Made by a program: the position numbers and the translations under genes. From Gemmatimonadota bacterium (GTDB taxonomy: Bacteria > Gemmatimonadota > Gemmatimonadetes > Longimicrobiales > Longimicrobiaceae), in the NCBI GenBank assembly GCA_031260285.1, contig JAIRKD010000110.1, forward strand, positions 1 to 61,761: DNA of 61,761 nt. Reading direction: 5' to 3'. Within the stretch, counting starts at the first letter, position 1; every line of letters begins with the position of its first letter. Below, in pieces: positions 17,706-25,877 of this stretch. The notes beneath the pieces are model-generated. The model saw only the letters and a list, made by a program, of their open reading frames with translations, was not told where the DNA came from and ran no database searches.

Positions 17706-18041
17706 TTATGCAAGTACCATGCGCTGACAGATTTGTTTCGACAGTTTCCTGTTCGGGCGGATTAACGGATCTTTAACCGATTCCCGCAACTCGTGTATCA
17801 CTTCGTACTGTCTGATGCTGTGACGAATTCTATCCGCCTCCGGAGCCGGTTTCTGCGGGTTGATACTGACAGTACACCCCGCCGGCTGCTGACTGAACTG
17901 CTGATGGAGAATCTGTCTCAGGATGGCCAGCTCTTCATTCCAGGTTGATGGATACGCTGGGATGGATACTCTGTGAGATCCGGCGAAAAATGCCTTGTAA
18001 TGGCAGGACCGGGTATCCCGGATATACGCTCCGGATATCAT
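17706..18041 (-). CDS. Doubtful ORF in a lower-GC gap
   Basis: An open frame of 111 codons that would encode a soluble, mixed-charge protein (for instance ELAILRQILHQQFSQQ and HELRESVKDPLIR). It has an ATG but no clear ribosome site and no known family. The surrounding 17640-18242 is less GC-rich than the window. It may be a recent or decaying gene or simply chance; the rest of this gap holds the amidohydrolase promoter and nothing else I can name. Confidence 0.3.
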   Translation of the reverse strand: MISGAYIRDTRSCHYKAFFAGSHRVSIPAYPSTWNEELAILRQILHQQFSQQPAGCTVSINPQKPAPEADRIRHSIRQYEVIHELRESVKDPLIRPNRKLSKQICQRMVLA

Positions 18042-18242
18042 CAGATGGCTGTAATCAGTAACCGGAAGCCCGATTGAAGGTTCGTGAAGTTGGCGATCCC
18101 GGTATCGGGGATTACCTTCCCCGGTCTCTGTTCCGGAATCCCTGTTCTCATGTCTCTGGCCCGCAGGGTTTTCTGGTTCTGCACTTTCTTTTCCGTGGAC
18201 TCGCTTTGCTGCTTTCCACTTCAGACTTCGTGATCAGGTATC

Positions 18243-19541
18243 ATGCATAATACAGTACGTCGGCCGTTCCTCTGTCTTGTATCTCTGATCCTTCCGCTTC
18301 TCGCCGCCTGTGGTGACGGTGCACAAGTGACATCGATGCAGGTGTTTACGGGTGCGCGCCTGATTGACGGAACCGGTGCTCCACCCATTGAGAACGCCGT
18401 TGTGATCGTGGACGGAGGTCAGATTGTAGCGGTTGGCGAGGCGGGTACAGTTGAGCTTCCGCGGGGCATTGAGACGGTTGATCTGCGCGGTCGTACGCTG
18501 ATTCCCGGCCTGATCAACTCACATGGACATGTCGGGGATGTGCGTGGGCTGGAGGCGGGGCAGTACTCCCGGGAGAACGTGCTTGATCAGCTGGCACTCA
18601 GCGCCCGGTACGGCATCACAACAGTGGTCAGTCTCGGAGACGACCGCGAGGAAGGGGTTGTGATCCGGGATGAACAGGCAGCAGGACAGTCTCTGGATCG
18701 CGCCCGCCTCTTTGTTGCGGGACCAGTGCTGAACCCCGCTACTCCGGAAGACGCAGCCCGGCTGGTTGCTGAAGATCTGGCGATGAACGTTGACTGGGTG
18801 AAGATCCGCATTGACGACGCGATGGGGAGCGCCAGAAAAATGTCACCGGAGATCTATGAAGCTGTGATCACGGAGGCGCATCGCGCGGGGCTGCCGGTGG
18901 CGGTTCATGTCATCACCCTGGAAGACGCAAAGAGAACCGTTGCCGCCGGCGCGGACTTTGTTGCTCACAGCGTACGCGATCAGCCTGTGGACGACGAACT
19001 CATCGCCCTGATGCGGGAGCGCCGGATCTGCCTGAGCCCGACGCTCACCCGGGAGCTTTCAACGTTCATCTACGGTACACGTCCGGCATTTTTTGATGAT
19101 CCGTTCTTCCTGCGTGATGCGGATCCGGCGGTGATCGCGCAGCTGGAGAACCCCGACCGGCAGCGCCGCATCCGGGAAAGCGCCTCGGCGAAGTACTGGG
19201 AAGAGCGGATGCCGATTGCCATGAAGAACCTGACCCGGCTCTCCGATGAGGGGGTCCGCATCGCGATGGGTACGGACAGCGGTGTTGCGACCCGCTTCCA
19301 GGGGTACTTCGAGCACCTCGAACTGGAGCTGATGGTGGACGCCGGCCTCACTCCGATGCAGGCGCTGGTCGCCGCCACGGGTGACGCGGCCAGCTGCATG
19401 GGTCTGGATGCCAGCCTTGGTACGATCGAGCCCGGCAAGCGCGCGGATTTTGTCGTGCTTACCTCCAATCCCCTGGATGACATCATGAACACCCGCGAGA
19501 TCGAAAGCGTCTGGATCGAGGGGAAGAGGATCGAGCGGTAG
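18243..19541 (+). CDS. Amidohydrolase-superfamily lipoprotein (imidazolonepropionase-like)
   Basis: A 432-residue metal-dependent hydrolase. The leader ends in the lipobox LAAC, so it is anchored in a membrane on the extracytoplasmic side. Metal-site motifs: HGH near residue 94 (LINSHGHVG), a Lys in WVKIRID likely to be carbamylated, His in VAVHVI and in FVAHSV, and Asp in MGTDSGV. The usual ends of the fold, an opening FTGARLIDGTG and a closing PGKRADFVVL, are present. Relatives include Xaa-Pro and other dipeptidases, imidazolonepropionase and unknown periplasmic enzymes. The substrate is not evident. The next gene, metZ, follows by 79 bases on the same strand. Confidence 0.87.
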   Translation: MHNTVRRPFLCLVSLILPLLAACGDGAQVTSMQVFTGARLIDGTGAPPIENAVVIVDGGQIVAVGEAGTVELPRGIETVDLRGRTLIPGLINSHGHVGDVRGLEAGQYSRENVLDQLALSARYGITTVVSLGDDREEGVVIRDEQAAGQSLDRARLFVAGPVLNPATPEDAARLVAEDLAMNVDWVKIRIDDAMGSARKMSPEIYEAVITEAHRAGLPVAVHVITLEDAKRTVAAGADFVAHSVRDQPVDDELIALMRERRICLSPTLTRELSTFIYGTRPAFFDDPFFLRDADPAVIAQLENPDRQRRIRESASAKYWEERMPIAMKNLTRLSDEGVRIAMGTDSGVATRFQGYFEHLELELMVDAGLTPMQALVAATGDAASCMGLDASLGTIEPGKRADFVVLTSNPLDDIMNTREIESVWIEGKRIER

Positions 19542-19588
19542 TGGACGGGTGTTCGTGATTCCCGTCCCAGTGTAGATTCCGGAGTCGG

Positions 19589-19611
19589 TTCAGAATCAGT
19601 TTCAGAATCAG
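19589..19611 (+). repeat. Direct repeat forming part of the metZ ribosome site
   Basis: TTCAGAATCAG occurs twice, at 19589-19599 and 19601-19611, separated by one T. The second copy runs straight into GGAG, giving the CAGGAG Shine-Dalgarno sequence of metZ. Confidence 0.8.
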
Positions 19612-19620
19612 GAGTATCCC

Positions 19621-20805
19621 TTGTCTGATTGGAAGGTCTCGCCGGAGACGGCGGCGATCCGCACCCAGGCGGAGCGCACTTCGCAGCGTGAACACTCGGT
19701 TCCGCTCTATCTGACGTCGAGCTACGTCTTTGACTCAGCGGAGCACGCCCGGGCTCTCTTCGCCGAAGAGGTGGAGGGGAACGTCTACAGCCGGTATTCA
19801 AACCCGAATGTGGACGAGTTTATCCGGAAGCTCTGCCTCATGGAGGGCGCGGAGGCAGGAGTTGCAACCGCGAGCGGAATGGCCGCGATCTTCGCGACCT
19901 TCGCCGCGCTGCTCTCCTCGGGGGATCATGTGGTGGCGTCACGCGCGCTTTTCGGCTCAACCCACCACCTGCTGACCAGGGTCTTCTCCCGCTGGGGGAT
20001 CGAGCATACCTATGTGGACGCGGACGCGAGCCGGGCCGACTGGGAGGCCGCGATCCGTCCGGAGACGAAGATCCTCTTTGTCGAGACGCCTTCCAACCCC
20101 GGGCTCGCCCTGCTGGATCTGGAGATGCTCGGCGGGATCTGCCGGGAGCGCGGTGTCATCCTGACGGTGGATAACTGTTTTACGACGCCCTACCTCCAGC
20201 AGCCGATCCGCTTCGGCGCGGAGATCGTGCTGCACTCGGCGACCAAGTTCATTGACGGTCAGGGTCGTGTGCTTGGAGGGGCGATCCTGGGTTCGGAAGC
20301 CAGAATTGCGGAGATCCGGTCGTTTGCGCGCAATACCGGTCCGTCTCTCTCCGCATTCAACGCCTGGGTTCTTTCAAAGTCGCTGGAGACGCTGGCGGTG
20401 CGGATGGACCGGCACGCGGCAAATGCGCTTGATTTTGCGCGCGCTCTGGAAAGCAGCCCGGACGTTGAACGGGTACTCTATCCGTTCCTCGAAAGCCACC
20501 CCCAGTACGAGCTGGCGCGTCGCCAGATGAAGGCGGGTGGTGGAATCGTTGCGATCACCGTGAAGGGTGGACTGGACCGGGCCCGCCGCTTTATTGACAG
20601 TCTGGAGCTGATTTCGCACAGCCCCAACCTGGGTGATACCCGGACAATCGCGACCCATCCTTCGTCCACAACACACTCCAAACTCACGGAAGAGGAGCGT
20701 CAGAGCGTCGGGATCTTCCCCGGCCTCATCCGTTTCTCGATCGGGCTGGAGGATGTGAACGATGTGATTCACGATGTGACAAGGGCGCTTGAGAGCTCCC
20801 GGTAA
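19621..20805 (+). CDS. metZ: O-succinylhomoserine sulfhydrylase
   Basis: A 394-residue PLP enzyme of the Cys/Met metabolism family that makes homocysteine from O-succinyl- or O-acetyl-homoserine and sulfide, part of methionine synthesis in the cytoplasm. Visible motifs: SRYSNPNVDEF, the phosphate-binding TASGMAA, the substrate region ETPSNPGL, DNCFTTPYLQ, and the PLP lysine in HSATKFIDGQGR. The C-terminal HPSSTTHSKL and GLIRFSIGLED match MetZ closely, better than MetB or MetC. The start is TTG, preceded by CAGGAGTATCCC; no in-frame ATG lies near the conserved N-terminus. No other methionine gene is adjacent. Confidence 0.92.
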   Translation: MSDWKVSPETAAIRTQAERTSQREHSVPLYLTSSYVFDSAEHARALFAEEVEGNVYSRYSNPNVDEFIRKLCLMEGAEAGVATASGMAAIFATFAALLSSGDHVVASRALFGSTHHLLTRVFSRWGIEHTYVDADASRADWEAAIRPETKILFVETPSNPGLALLDLEMLGGICRERGVILTVDNCFTTPYLQQPIRFGAEIVLHSATKFIDGQGRVLGGAILGSEARIAEIRSFARNTGPSLSAFNAWVLSKSLETLAVRMDRHAANALDFARALESSPDVERVLYPFLESHPQYELARRQMKAGGGIVAITVKGGLDRARRFIDSLELISHSPNLGDTRTIATHPSSTTHSKLTEEERQSVGIFPGLIRFSIGLEDVNDVIHDVTRALESSR

Positions 20806-20838
20806 CAGCCGGCCAGGCGGAAAAAAAAGGGGAAGGGA

Positions 20839-20934
20839 ATGAAGATGAGTGGTGGGCGGATCATGCTTCTCAGCGTGCTCGCCGGAATTGCCGCGGGGTT
20901 CCTGGTGACGCTGGTATACCTCGCGCTCCGCTGA
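20839..20934 (+). CDS. 31-residue single-helix membrane microprotein
   Basis: A very short frame, ATG at 20839 to TGA at 20932-20934, preceded by an A-run and AAGGGGAAGGGA, a strong ribosome site. The product has a basic start (MKMSGGR), then one hydrophobic segment (IMLLSVLAGIAAGFLV) and a short end LVYLALR. It lies 33 bases after metZ. Nothing is known of its role; the case for it is the ribosome site, membrane-helix composition and position. Confidence 0.6.
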   Translation: MKMSGGRIMLLSVLAGIAAGFLVTLVYLALR

Positions 20935-20942
20935 GCGCGAGG
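20919..20942 (+). terminator. 10-bp hairpin overlapping the microprotein stop codon
   Basis: CCTCGCGCTC (20919-20928) pairs perfectly with 20933-20942 across a four-base loop; the microprotein stop codon lies across the loop and right arm. No T-run follows, so it may end or stabilise the metZ transcript. Confidence 0.5.
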
Positions 20943-21086
20943 CTCTGCCTGTAAGGAACGGAAGGTCTGTTTCTCTTCAGAAATGGCGTTGTGTCTCCGG
21001 GGGATCGGTCCCGGTGGAATCGGGACTTGATCTTGCACCCGGCCCCCTGCGGGTCGGTGTATTTCAACCCCGGAAGGCTTCTGAAG

Positions 21087-21623
21087 ATGCGTATTACCAC
21101 TGTTGTCCTGGCGTGTATTGCCGCGGGGGCGTTCAGCTGCGCGGATCTGGGTGCGCAGGAGACCCCACGCCCTCACTTCTCCGCAAACCTCGGCGTTTTC
21201 AACTATGAGCTGGCGGACCAGGGTCGCTCAGCGATGATGGCTGTCCGGGGCAGTTTCCCTGTTTCTTCCGTATTCAGTCTGGAGGCCGGAGTAGTCGGAT
21301 CCCGCCCGGACCAGGCGGGCCAGGCAGCCTTCTTCCTCTCCCCCGAAGCCCAGCTCCAGCTGTCACTGCCCTTTGAGCGGTTTGTCCCCTACATGGGTCT
21401 TGGCCTGGGTGCCGCGATCGACTTCGGCGGTGATCCGGTCACCCGCAGGACGGATTACAATGTAGCCATCTCCGGCGCCGGAGGTGTCCGTTTCTGGCTG
21501 AACCAGAGGATCGGGGCACAGGCGGAGTATCGGGACCGGGGGATCGGGTTTGATTTTGCCGGTTCAACCTCCGAGTACACGCTGGGGCTGGTCTGGCGGA
21601 TGCTGGAAGAGACGGGGCGGTAG
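21087..21623 (+). CDS. Small outer-membrane beta-barrel-like secreted protein
   Basis: A 178-residue exported protein. Residues 1-25 form a signal peptide with a predicted cut after LGAQ. The mature part alternates hydrophobic and polar residues in strand-like segments (FSANLGVFNY, FVPYMGLGLGAAIDF, TDYNVAISGAGGVRFW) and ends in YTLGLVWRM, consistent with an eight-strand barrel of the OmpA/OmpW size class. The start has GGAAGG about ten bases ahead. No specific family or ligand can be assigned. It stands alone between the metZ group and the HAD phosphatase. Confidence 0.7.
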   Translation: MRITTVVLACIAAGAFSCADLGAQETPRPHFSANLGVFNYELADQGRSAMMAVRGSFPVSSVFSLEAGVVGSRPDQAGQAAFFLSPEAQLQLSLPFERFVPYMGLGLGAAIDFGGDPVTRRTDYNVAISGAGGVRFWLNQRIGAQAEYRDRGIGFDFAGSTSEYTLGLVWRMLEETGR

Positions 21624-21955
21624 GAAAGCCGCGCGACCTCGATCTCAAACCAGTCTGAGCGCAGAAACGGTCAAACCGCTGCGCCGGCGGTTGATACGCG
21701 AAGCCGGAGAGAGACCGGCAGGAATGATCACCTGCCGGCCTCCTGTCCGGTTGATCGGCCTGCCGCCCCCGTCAGAACTTCCCCTTCGTTTCTCTCATCC
21801 GCAGGTTTACTTTTCCCTCGATACCGGCTTGATCCGGCTGCGTCAGATGCCCGCGGGAACCCCCTCCTGATCAACAGTATGATCAACGGGATTCCCCCGC
21901 TCTCCTGACGCATCCGGGTATTTCATCCTGAACAACCTCACCTCCATCGACGTGC
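21624..21955. other. Non-coding gap between barrel protein and HAD gene
   Basis: No gene is supported. An imperfect palindrome built on CCGGCAGG / CCTGCCGG lies near 21715-21740 and may end the upstream transcript. The HAD promoter should be near the right end. Confidence 0.35.
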
Positions 21956-22696
21956 ATGTATACTGACGGCGGCATATCCGCGGTCCCGCTGAGCCAGGCC
22001 GACTCCCGGCGTCTGGTCCTGTTTGATATTGATGGTACGCTGCTGACCTCCAGTGGTGCAGCTCCCCGTGCCTTCCGTCAGGCTCTTGAGGAGGTGTTCG
22101 GGACGTCCGGGCCGCAGCACGGCTATTCTTTTGCGGGCCGCACCGATCCCCGGATCGCCCGGGATCTGCTCGGAATGGCGGGCCTCGACCCCGGGACGGT
22201 GGATCGGGGTCTCGCCGCCCTCTGGCCGCTCTACCTCCGGAACCTCCAGAGCGAGCTGGCGGTGGTCCCGCCCACTGTATACCCCGGGGTGACAGCACTT
22301 CTGGATCGCCTGGAAGGCGAAACAGACCAGGTGGTGATGGGGCTGCTCACCGGCAATGTGGATGGGGGTGCGCGGCTGAAACTGGAAGCGGCGGGCCTGG
22401 GGTGGGAACGGTTTGTTGTTGGAGCCTTCGGTTCGGATCATCACGACCGCGGAGCACTACCGGCGGTTGCGGTTGAGCGGGCGGCAGCGCTGCGCGGACA
22501 CCGCTTCCAGGGGAAGGCTGTGGTGATCATCGGCGATACTCCGGCGGATATCGCCTGCGGAGCACACCTCGGGGTGCGGAGCCTCGCTGTTGCCACCGGT
22601 GACTACAGCGTCCAGGAACTGAGTCCGCACAACCCTGACTATGTTTTTGAGAACCTCGCTGATCTTGACGCAGTGATGAAGGCAGTTCTGGAATGA
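21956..22696 (+). CDS. HAD-superfamily phosphatase (phosphoglycolate phosphatase-like)
   Basis: A 246-residue cytoplasmic phosphatase. Motif I is LFDIDGTLL with the nucleophile Asp near residue 24; motif II is LLTGN; motif III and IV are a Lys in the GKAVVIIGDTPADI region with the metal-binding Asp. A helical cap is inserted between motifs I and II as in Gph and beta-phosphoglucomutase relatives. Substrate is uncertain: phosphoglycolate or another small phosphate ester is likely. ATG at 21956 gives a short leader before motif I. It is monocistronic in this view. Confidence 0.82.
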   Translation: MYTDGGISAVPLSQADSRRLVLFDIDGTLLTSSGAAPRAFRQALEEVFGTSGPQHGYSFAGRTDPRIARDLLGMAGLDPGTVDRGLAALWPLYLRNLQSELAVVPPTVYPGVTALLDRLEGETDQVVMGLLTGNVDGGARLKLEAAGLGWERFVVGAFGSDHHDRGALPAVAVERAAALRGHRFQGKAVVIIGDTPADIACGAHLGVRSLAVATGDYSVQELSPHNPDYVFENLADLDAVMKAVLE

Positions 22697-23131
22697 GGCA
22701 GAACCCGGAGGATCCCCCTGCAGAGATACCGTAGATCCTGTTGCATACGGCATATCTGCAGCTGCAGGGAAAGTCACTGACGGGAGAGTCCCCGTCATCC
22801 TGACGAAAATCCGCAGGGGCATCGTATACAACGCTCCTGCAATCCCCCGTTCAGGCTGCCTGACAGGATATACGCGGATAAACCGGAAAAAAGAACCGGG
22901 AAATTCCTGACCTGCAGTAGTCCTGGATTTACGAACGATCAGTCAGGCGTGGTGTATTCTTCCGTAACGGGAGTCGGTTGCCTGACAGAACGGACGCATA
23001 CGGAAAAATCACCCTGTACGCCTGCGATCCGGCGTATTTCATTCACAGCTTCTTACCCTTTACATGATCAACATGGTTCCGGGAAGAGCCCTCGGGAAGT
23101 TTTCCCGCAATGATTTCAAGGAGATGGTATC
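22697..23131. other. Non-coding stretch ahead of the DUF333 lipoprotein array
   Basis: About 435 bases with no supportable gene. A small hairpin TGACGGG / CCCGTCA lies near 22777-22797 and could terminate the HAD transcript. The rest is comparatively AT-rich and presumably carries the promoter of the first DUF333 gene. Confidence 0.4.
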
Positions 23132-23554
23132 TTGAAGCGACTGATGATTTTCCCCTGTCTGTTGCTGGCTGGCTGCAACTCTTCCTCTTCCTCTGACGAG
23201 CCGGCGGCGATGGTCAGTCCTGCTTCCCTGTACTGCGCGGAGCAGGGAGGTACCGTTGAACTTCGTGAAGAGACGAGCGGCCTGGTTGGTTATTGTCACC
23301 ATCCTGATCGAAGAATTGTTGTTGAGGAGTGGGAGTACTTCCGTACATCCACAACTTCCCCGGACGGACCGGTCGGGATCGCCAATCCTGCATCTGTATT
23401 CTGCGAGGAAAAGGGCGGGACTGTCGAAATCCATGAAGAGGCGGCGGGTCAGGTTGGCTTCTGTCATCTCCCTGACGGACGGATCCTTGAGGAGTGGGCG
23501 TTCTTCCGGTCCCAGACGGATAGTCAGACGCACTCAGCCGCGGAATCATTGTAA
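23132..23554 (+). CDS. DUF333 double-domain lipoprotein, copy 1
   Basis: A 140-residue lipoprotein (lipobox LAGC) with two DUF333 units, about residues 30-70 and 80-125. Each unit has the pattern (N/S)PAS-x-(Y/F)C, GGT(V), a Gly, (Y/F)CH, a DGR-like turn and EEW. The paired Cys residues probably form a disulfide in the periplasm. DUF333 is often labelled 'putative hemolysin', but its biochemical role is unknown. The start is TTG at 23132, preceded by GGAGATGG; the two paralogues downstream have ATG at the same place. First of three tandem copies. Confidence 0.85.
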   Translation: MKRLMIFPCLLLAGCNSSSSSDEPAAMVSPASLYCAEQGGTVELREETSGLVGYCHHPDRRIVVEEWEYFRTSTTSPDGPVGIANPASVFCEEKGGTVEIHEEAAGQVGFCHLPDGRILEEWAFFRSQTDSQTHSAAESL

Positions 23555-23582
23555 CGCTGCGTCAGCTTCCTCCGTTGTATCC

Positions 23583-23617
23583 ATAGGGGCAGAGCAACTC
23601 TGCCCCTATTCTTGTTT
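23583..23617 (+). terminator. Terminator-like hairpin with TAGGGGC arms
   Basis: A 12-bp perfect stem, 23583-23594 with 23598-23609, three-base loop CAA, then TTCTTGTTT. It follows the first DUF333 gene. The outer arm TAGGGGC/GCCCCTA is shared with the palindrome at 30210-30238, so it may belong to a dispersed palindrome family as well as act as terminator. Confidence 0.75.
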
Positions 23618-23838
23618 GCTATCCACCGGTAAATCCGCGGGGGAGTGTTGCATGAACGCCCCGCAATCCTCGTAATAAACATCCATACAGGAACAGGGTT
23701 GAAGAGCAGGAGCAGCCCGGGCACACGATGATTTCCGGGTCTGAACGACAGGTTAGGAGCGGTGTATGGACTCGCGGAAGTGAACCCGTTACACCAATGG
23801 GGCCTGACCAGCCCCGGTCATTTATGGAAATGGTATTT

Positions 23839-24132
23839 ATGAAGCAACTGGCGGTGATCCCCTGCCTGTTGTTGGTGGGCTGTGGTTCCTCTCCTTCGGC
23901 TCAACCAGCCGGAATGACCAATCCTGCTTCACTGTACTGTCTGCAACAGGGTGGGACTGTTGAATTTCTGGCAGAAGCCGGCAGCCCGGTTGGCTACTGC
24001 CATTCCTCTGATGGAAGGGTTGTCGAGGAGTGGGCGTTCTTCCGTGAATCCATAACCTCGGCGAATGGTCCGATCGGGATGGATGATTCTTTGACAGCGT
24101 ACTGCGGGGTACAGTTCTGTCGAAATCCGTAA
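23839..24132 (+). CDS. DUF333 lipoprotein, copy 2, shortened by frameshift
   Basis: A 97-residue lipoprotein (lipobox LVGC) with one intact DUF333 unit (NPASLYCLQQGG to VVEEWAFFRES). The second unit starts (SLTAYCG) but the frame then shifts and stops at 24130-24132. Remnants of the missing part continue in other frames downstream. The start region, GGTATTTATGAAGC, is almost identical to that of copy 3, and about 100 bases upstream also match the sequence ahead of copy 3, so the duplicated unit included the promoter area. It may still be expressed as a single-domain form. Confidence 0.75.
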   Translation: MKQLAVIPCLLLVGCGSSPSAQPAGMTNPASLYCLQQGGTVEFLAEAGSPVGYCHSSDGRVVEEWAFFRESITSANGPIGMDDSLTAYCGVQFCRNP

Positions 24133-24272
24133 GGCGGAGAGAGGGTTGCTTTTATCATTTCCCCGACGGTCGGATCCTCGACAAGTGGACATACTTTCCA
24201 TTCTCCGAACGACAGGTCAGGCCCGGTGTATGGATGGTGGAATTGAACCCGTTCCAACCTGACACGCCTTGA
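24116..24272 (+). pseudogene. Frameshifted remains of the second DUF333 unit of copy 2
   Basis: Beyond the frameshift, SVEIRKAERG is readable from 24116 in one frame and CFYHFPDGRILDKWTYF from 24147 in another, ending at TGA 24270-24272. Together they match the second DUF333 unit of copies 1 and 3 (VEIRE...FCHLPDGR...EW..F). At least two small deletions or insertions are needed to restore the full gene. Confidence 0.75.
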
Positions 24273-24289
24273 TTACGGAGATGGTATTT

Positions 24290-24691
24290 ATGAAGCGACT
24301 GGCAATGATCCCTTGTCTGTTGTTGGTTGGCTGTGGCTCTCCGTCTCCTTCGGCTCAACCGGTCGGGTTGGCCAATCCTGCTTCCGTATACTGTGTGGAA
24401 CAGGGTGGGACTGTTGAAGTCCGGGAAGAGGCGGCTGGTCAGGCTGGCTACTGCCATCTTGCTGATGGAAGAGTTGTCGAGGAGTGGGCTTTTTTCCGTG
24501 AAGCCACAGCTTCCCCGACTGGGCAGGTCGGGATACCGAATCCTGCGTCAGCGTACTGCATAGAGCAGGGCGGTACTCTCGAAATCCGTGAAGTGGCCGC
24601 TGGTCAGGCAGGCTTCTGCCATCTCCCTGATGGCCGGGTTATTGACGAATGGGAACTCTTCCGCTCTCAGACCAGCACTCAGGGCTCCTGA
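24290..24691 (+). CDS. DUF333 double-domain lipoprotein, copy 3
   Basis: A 133-residue lipoprotein (lipobox LVGC) with two well-kept DUF333 units (ANPASVYCVEQGGTV to EEWAFFRE, and PNPASAYCIEQGGTL to DEWELFRS). It is the most regular copy and is nearest in sequence to copy 2 over the first unit, indicating a recent duplication of about 451 bases. The start follows GGAGATGGTATTT. All three products should sit on a membrane facing the periplasm; function unknown. Confidence 0.85.
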   Translation: MKRLAMIPCLLLVGCGSPSPSAQPVGLANPASVYCVEQGGTVEVREEAAGQAGYCHLADGRVVEEWAFFREATASPTGQVGIPNPASAYCIEQGGTLEIREVAAGQAGFCHLPDGRVIDEWELFRSQTSTQGS

Positions 24692-24709
24692 GCCGGGCAA
24701 TGCTGCGTG

Positions 24710-24739
24710 AACAGGGGCGCTGCATGCAGCACCCCTGTT
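24710..24739 (+). terminator. Long palindromic hairpin after the DUF333 array
   Basis: A near-perfect inverted repeat, AACAGGGG then GCTGCA / TGCAGC then CCCCTGTT, with one mismatch and virtually no loop. It lies 18 bases after copy 3. No T-run on the plus strand; it could end transcripts from either side of the convergent DUF333 and pyrophosphatase genes. Confidence 0.55.
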
Positions 24740-24904
24740 CCGTCAGAGGACGGAGGATACTGCCAGCAATGTACGGGTTGTTCCTGTCCTCAGTCGCGGT
24801 ACCAGGACCATGTGCGGAGGGAAGCGGTAAGGGCGTTGACTGCAGCGCCCTCACCGCTGCAGGGAGGATATCCGGGAGGGGAAGCTGCGCCTCCCGCATC
24901 CGTC

Positions 24905-25531
24905 TCAGATTTCGCTCAACCGCTCCGAAAGTGCCGCATAATCCGCCATTGAAGCCTCCACCACCTTTCCCGCGTGCTCCGCGCCGTAGACCTTCTGCAC
25001 ATGGATCTGCAGATCCGCGCCCGGCACCAGCTTGTACGTCGAGAAATAGTGCTGGATACGCTCAACGAGAATCGTTGGAAGGTCGGCGATATCCGTTACA
25101 TCGTTCCAGATGAAGTCCCCTTCCAGAACCGCGACGATCTTGTCGTCTGCCTCACCGCGGTCAAGGAGCTGGATTCCTCCCACGATCCGCGCGGGAACAA
25201 TCACCTCCGCCCGGGTGATCGGGCGTTCGCTGACCACGCAGATATCGAGGGGGTCGCCATCACCGCGGACCGCGCCCGGGCAGAGAGCCGCCGTGCGCTC
25301 ACCACAATAGGTGCGCGGCACAAACCCGTAGAGCGCCGGCGGCTGTGAGGATGTACGCTGGGGCCGGTCCACCCGCAGGTACCCCGTCGCCTTGTCCACC
25401 TCGTACTTGATCAGGTCGAATGGTGTGATCTCGATCCATGAATTCACATGGAACGGAGGCTCACGACCCGTCTCCAGACCATGCCAGGGGTGAGGACGGA
25501 AACGGGCAAAACTCGGCTGTGACTCAGGCAT
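24905..25531 (-). CDS. ppa: Soluble inorganic pyrophosphatase (family I)
   Basis: A 208-residue family I pyrophosphatase that hydrolyses PPi to two phosphates in the cytoplasm. The Mg-binding signature [10 protein letters not shown] is present near residue 95, with supporting acidic residues in EADDKIVAV and the conserved KYEVDK near the N-terminus and [10 protein letters not shown]. The length is a little above the usual 175-180 because of N- and C-terminal additions. ATG at 25531 is preferred; a TTG three codons upstream has a closer purine-rich site and is an alternative. The gene is convergent with the DUF333 array. Confidence 0.93.
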   Translation of the reverse strand: MPESQPSFARFRPHPWHGLETGREPPFHVNSWIEITPFDLIKYEVDKATGYLRVDRPQRTSSQPPALYGFVPRTYCGERTAALCPGAVRGDGDPLDICVVSERPITRAEVIVPARIVGGIQLLDRGEADDKIVAVLEGDFIWNDVTDIADLPTILVERIQHYFSTYKLVPGADLQIHVQKVYGAEHAGKVVEASMADYAALSERLSEI

Positions 25532-25877
25532 GATATTCAAACACCCTTTCGGGTAACCACGAGTTCAGAAAAAACGGTACTCCGACAGAACATCCTTCGA
25601 TGGCCGGTACCTGACGTTTCGTTCCTTGACGATACGTGTTTCAACAGTTCAATAACACAGGGGAATATCCGCCTTCCGCCTTCTTCGCGCGAGTCCCGGA
25701 CTACCCGGAGATCGGGTCAGGCCTTCATCAGCAGGGGAATATCCGGGTGGCTCCGGATGGGCAGAGCCGCATTCTCCGAAGGGGATCCTCAGAACGGAAC
25801 AGCCGGACGCGGGAGGGGTGGAAAACTCCATCGGGAGATTCTTCAATATGGATCCCGCACGGGAATTTCCGGGGAGG
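25532..25877. other. Gap between pyrophosphatase and sensor kinase genes
   Basis: Both neighbours read leftwards, so this holds the pyrophosphatase promoter and the 3' region of the kinase. The open frames seen here lack ribosome sites and domain resemblance. No hairpin of note. Confidence 0.35.

Noticed and set aside
23132-24691. Hemolysin activity of the DUF333 proteins
   Set aside because: The 'putative hemolysin' label of DUF333 has no support in the sequence; there is no pore-forming or lipase motif.
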